In this document: positions 7,444-8,085 of the stretch, one piece after another
Numbering within the stretch: the first letter of the stretch is position 1
Layout of the letters: the number at the start of each line of letters is the position of its first letter
Assembly (NCBI GenBank): GCA_012515455.1
Contig: JAAYYJ010000321.1
Span: forward strand, 1-8,085
DNA: 8,085 nucleotides
Reading direction: 5' to 3'
Source: Oligosphaeraceae bacterium
GTDB taxonomy: Bacteria; Verrucomicrobiota; Lentisphaeria; Oligosphaerales; Oligosphaeraceae
Notes under the pieces: generated by a model
What the model saw: only the letters and a program-made list of their open reading frames with translations
What the model was told of the DNA's origin: nothing
Database searches by the model: none
Made by a program: the position numbers and the translations under genes

Positions 7444-7459
7444 GACTGCGACAGTCGCA
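7444..7459. promoter_or_regulatory. Small dyad in the U32 upstream region
   Basis: TGCGAC-A-GTCGCA (7447-7459) is a perfect odd-centred palindrome, and the overlapping GACTG-CGA-CAGTC (7444-7456) is a second one. They lie about 30-46 bases before the U32 start, downstream of the possible promoter. It could be an operator or a short leader hairpin. No known regulator site is recognised. Confidence 0.3.
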
Positions 7460-7485
7460 TCTCTGGACGAACTGACGAATTGATG

Positions 7486-7514
7486 AAGATAATGCGATAT
7501 TGCCTAAATAACAA
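7486..7514 (-). promoter_or_regulatory. Possible sigma-70-type promoter for the U32 gene
   Basis: On the minus strand TTGTTA (7514-7509) and TATCTT (7491-7486) are separated by 17 bases; each matches the -35 or -10 consensus at four of six positions. The region is AT-richer than the genes. Transcription would start near 7479, giving a leader of about 65 bases. Such matches occur by chance, so this is a weak call. Confidence 0.3.
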
Positions 7515-7856
7515 GTGAAGAAGGACGTTTTTCTCCTTCCCTCCCCTTGTTTTCGTGGCTCCATGGCGGTTGCTTTTTTGCCAATCCTTTGCAGTCACCG
7601 CCGGGGTTGTTTGTGGCACTGACTTGTTATTTTCCCGGCACAGGATATGTTTTTACTTAAGCGTAAGCGTTAATGTGCGAAATCTGGCGGTGAGCACTTT
7701 TGCTCTTTCAGACTGCTGTATGTAGTCCAGGCTTGAAATTGACCCATAACCGCTCTGACGCTGGCAACGCCGCACCCTGCAAGAGCACTACCGGGTGCTT
7801 GACCAACCCAACCACGATGGCTAAGTTTTTTTCCAGCCCGAATCTTCAGCACCTTA

Positions 7857-7976
7857 ACCATTCCGCGTTAGTGATGGCAAACCATTCTGAGTCAGTGATG
7901 GCAAACCATTCTGAGTCAGTGATGGCAAACCATTCTGAGTCAGCGATGGCATACCATTCCGAGTCAGTGATGGCAC
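7857..7976. repeat. Five tandem copies of a 24-bp unit
   Basis: The units start at 7857, 7881, 7905, 7929 and 7953. Copies 2 and 3 are identical; copies 1, 4 and 5 carry a few substitutions, with the outer copies most diverged. Each unit holds CCAT...ATGG ends around the odd-centred palindrome CTGA-G-TCAG. There are no spacers, so this is a minisatellite-like array and not a CRISPR. Three of the six frames stay open through it, for example as repeated ANHSESVM on the plus strand or AITDSEWF on the minus strand. Without a start signal or a supporting protein context I treat it as non-coding. Confidence 0.9.
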
Positions 7977-8042
7977 TGCTCCGATTGTCCCCCCTCCGGC
8001 GCCCCTCTCGCGCGCGCGTCCAAATTAGGGTTGGAGGTCCCC

Positions 8043-8066
8043 CCAATTGGTGGGGTGGGCCCCACC
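8043..8066. repeat. Adjacent palindromes near the right edge
   Basis: CCAATTGG (8043-8050) is a perfect 8-bp palindrome, and it runs into GGTGGGG (8049-8055), which faces CCCCACC (8060-8066) across four bases. Together they make a strongly structured GC-rich block. No T-run follows on either strand inside the window, so I do not call a terminator. It may be the edge of a larger element that continues outside. Confidence 0.45.
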
Positions 8067-8085
8067 GGTAGAATCAAGGGCACGG

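Larger units (their letters stand above)
7414..8085. other. 672-base region without a supportable gene
   Basis: No reading frame here has a ribosome binding site, recognisable domain or coding character. Frames that stay open near the right edge do so because of the 24-bp repeat, whose length is a multiple of three. Left to right it holds the U32 upstream dyad and possible promoter, a 6-bp hairpin GAAGGA/TCCTTC with a T-rich loop near 7520, GGCGGT (7565-7570) facing ACCGCC (7597-7602), a direct repeat AAGCGT twice (7659-7670), a short AGCAC/GTGCT hairpin (7784-7799), the tandem array, a (CG)5 tract (8009-8018) and GC-rich palindromes at 8043-8066. No tRNA or other RNA gene was recognised. A gene beyond the right edge cannot be excluded. 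Confidence 0.6.

Noticed and set aside
7857..7976. CRISPR array.
   Set aside because: The 24-bp units abut directly with no spacers, and no cas gene is present.
7846..8046. Minus-strand open frame with repeated AITDSEWF octapeptides.
   Set aside because: Same array read in the other direction; a second minus frame is also open through the repeats, so openness is not evidence of coding.
7700..8071. Plus-strand open frame (123 codons) spanning the tandem repeat.
   Set aside because: No ribosome binding site or recognisable domain; its openness is largely due to the 24-bp unit. A peptide cannot be fully excluded.

Overview
The window looks like chromosomal DNA of a GC-rich Gram-negative bacterium. 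The periplasm-facing protein families (a lipoprotein, a SurA-like protein, BatA/BatD-type proteins) and the style of the VWA protein suggest the PVC superphylum, perhaps Lentisphaerota. That taxonomic guess is inference from memory of protein style. All five complete genes and one truncated gene are on the minus strand, so the window reads from right to left.

Right edge (about 7414-8085): 672 bases with no supportable gene. It holds five tandem copies of a 24-bp unit (7857-7976), a (CG)5 tract, GC-rich palindromes near the edge, and upstream of the first gene a possible promoter and a small dyad. Next is a 697-aa U32-family protein (5320-7413) with the four-cysteine CX6C-X15-CX3C pattern of the iron-sulfur U32 enzymes, most like the RlhA/DUF3656 type that hydroxylates 23S rRNA.

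After a 256-bp gap containing a perfect 10-bp inverted repeat comes a tightly spaced operon: a MoxR AAA+ ATPase (4071-5063), a DUF58 protein (3180-4058), a membrane-anchored TPR plus SurA-like protein that lacks the parvulin domain (2064-3146), a lipoprotein-type BatD-like/DUF4381-like protein (1022-2026), and a BatA-like VWA membrane protein (1-955, cut by the left edge). This is a version of the MoxR/Bat ('aerotolerance') operon. In the general model MoxR remodels targets through VWA-domain adaptors (here DUF58 and BatA), while BatD-like proteins present periplasmic Ig-like domains. The unusual member is the SurA-like protein, which would add a periplasmic chaperone-like arm.

I see no tRNA, rRNA, CRISPR array, transposase or phage gene. 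The strongest candidates for something new are the parvulin-less SurA/TPR protein inside a MoxR operon, the dual-anchored BatD-like lipoprotein with its cytoplasmic DUF4381-like tail, and the 24-bp tandem repeat.
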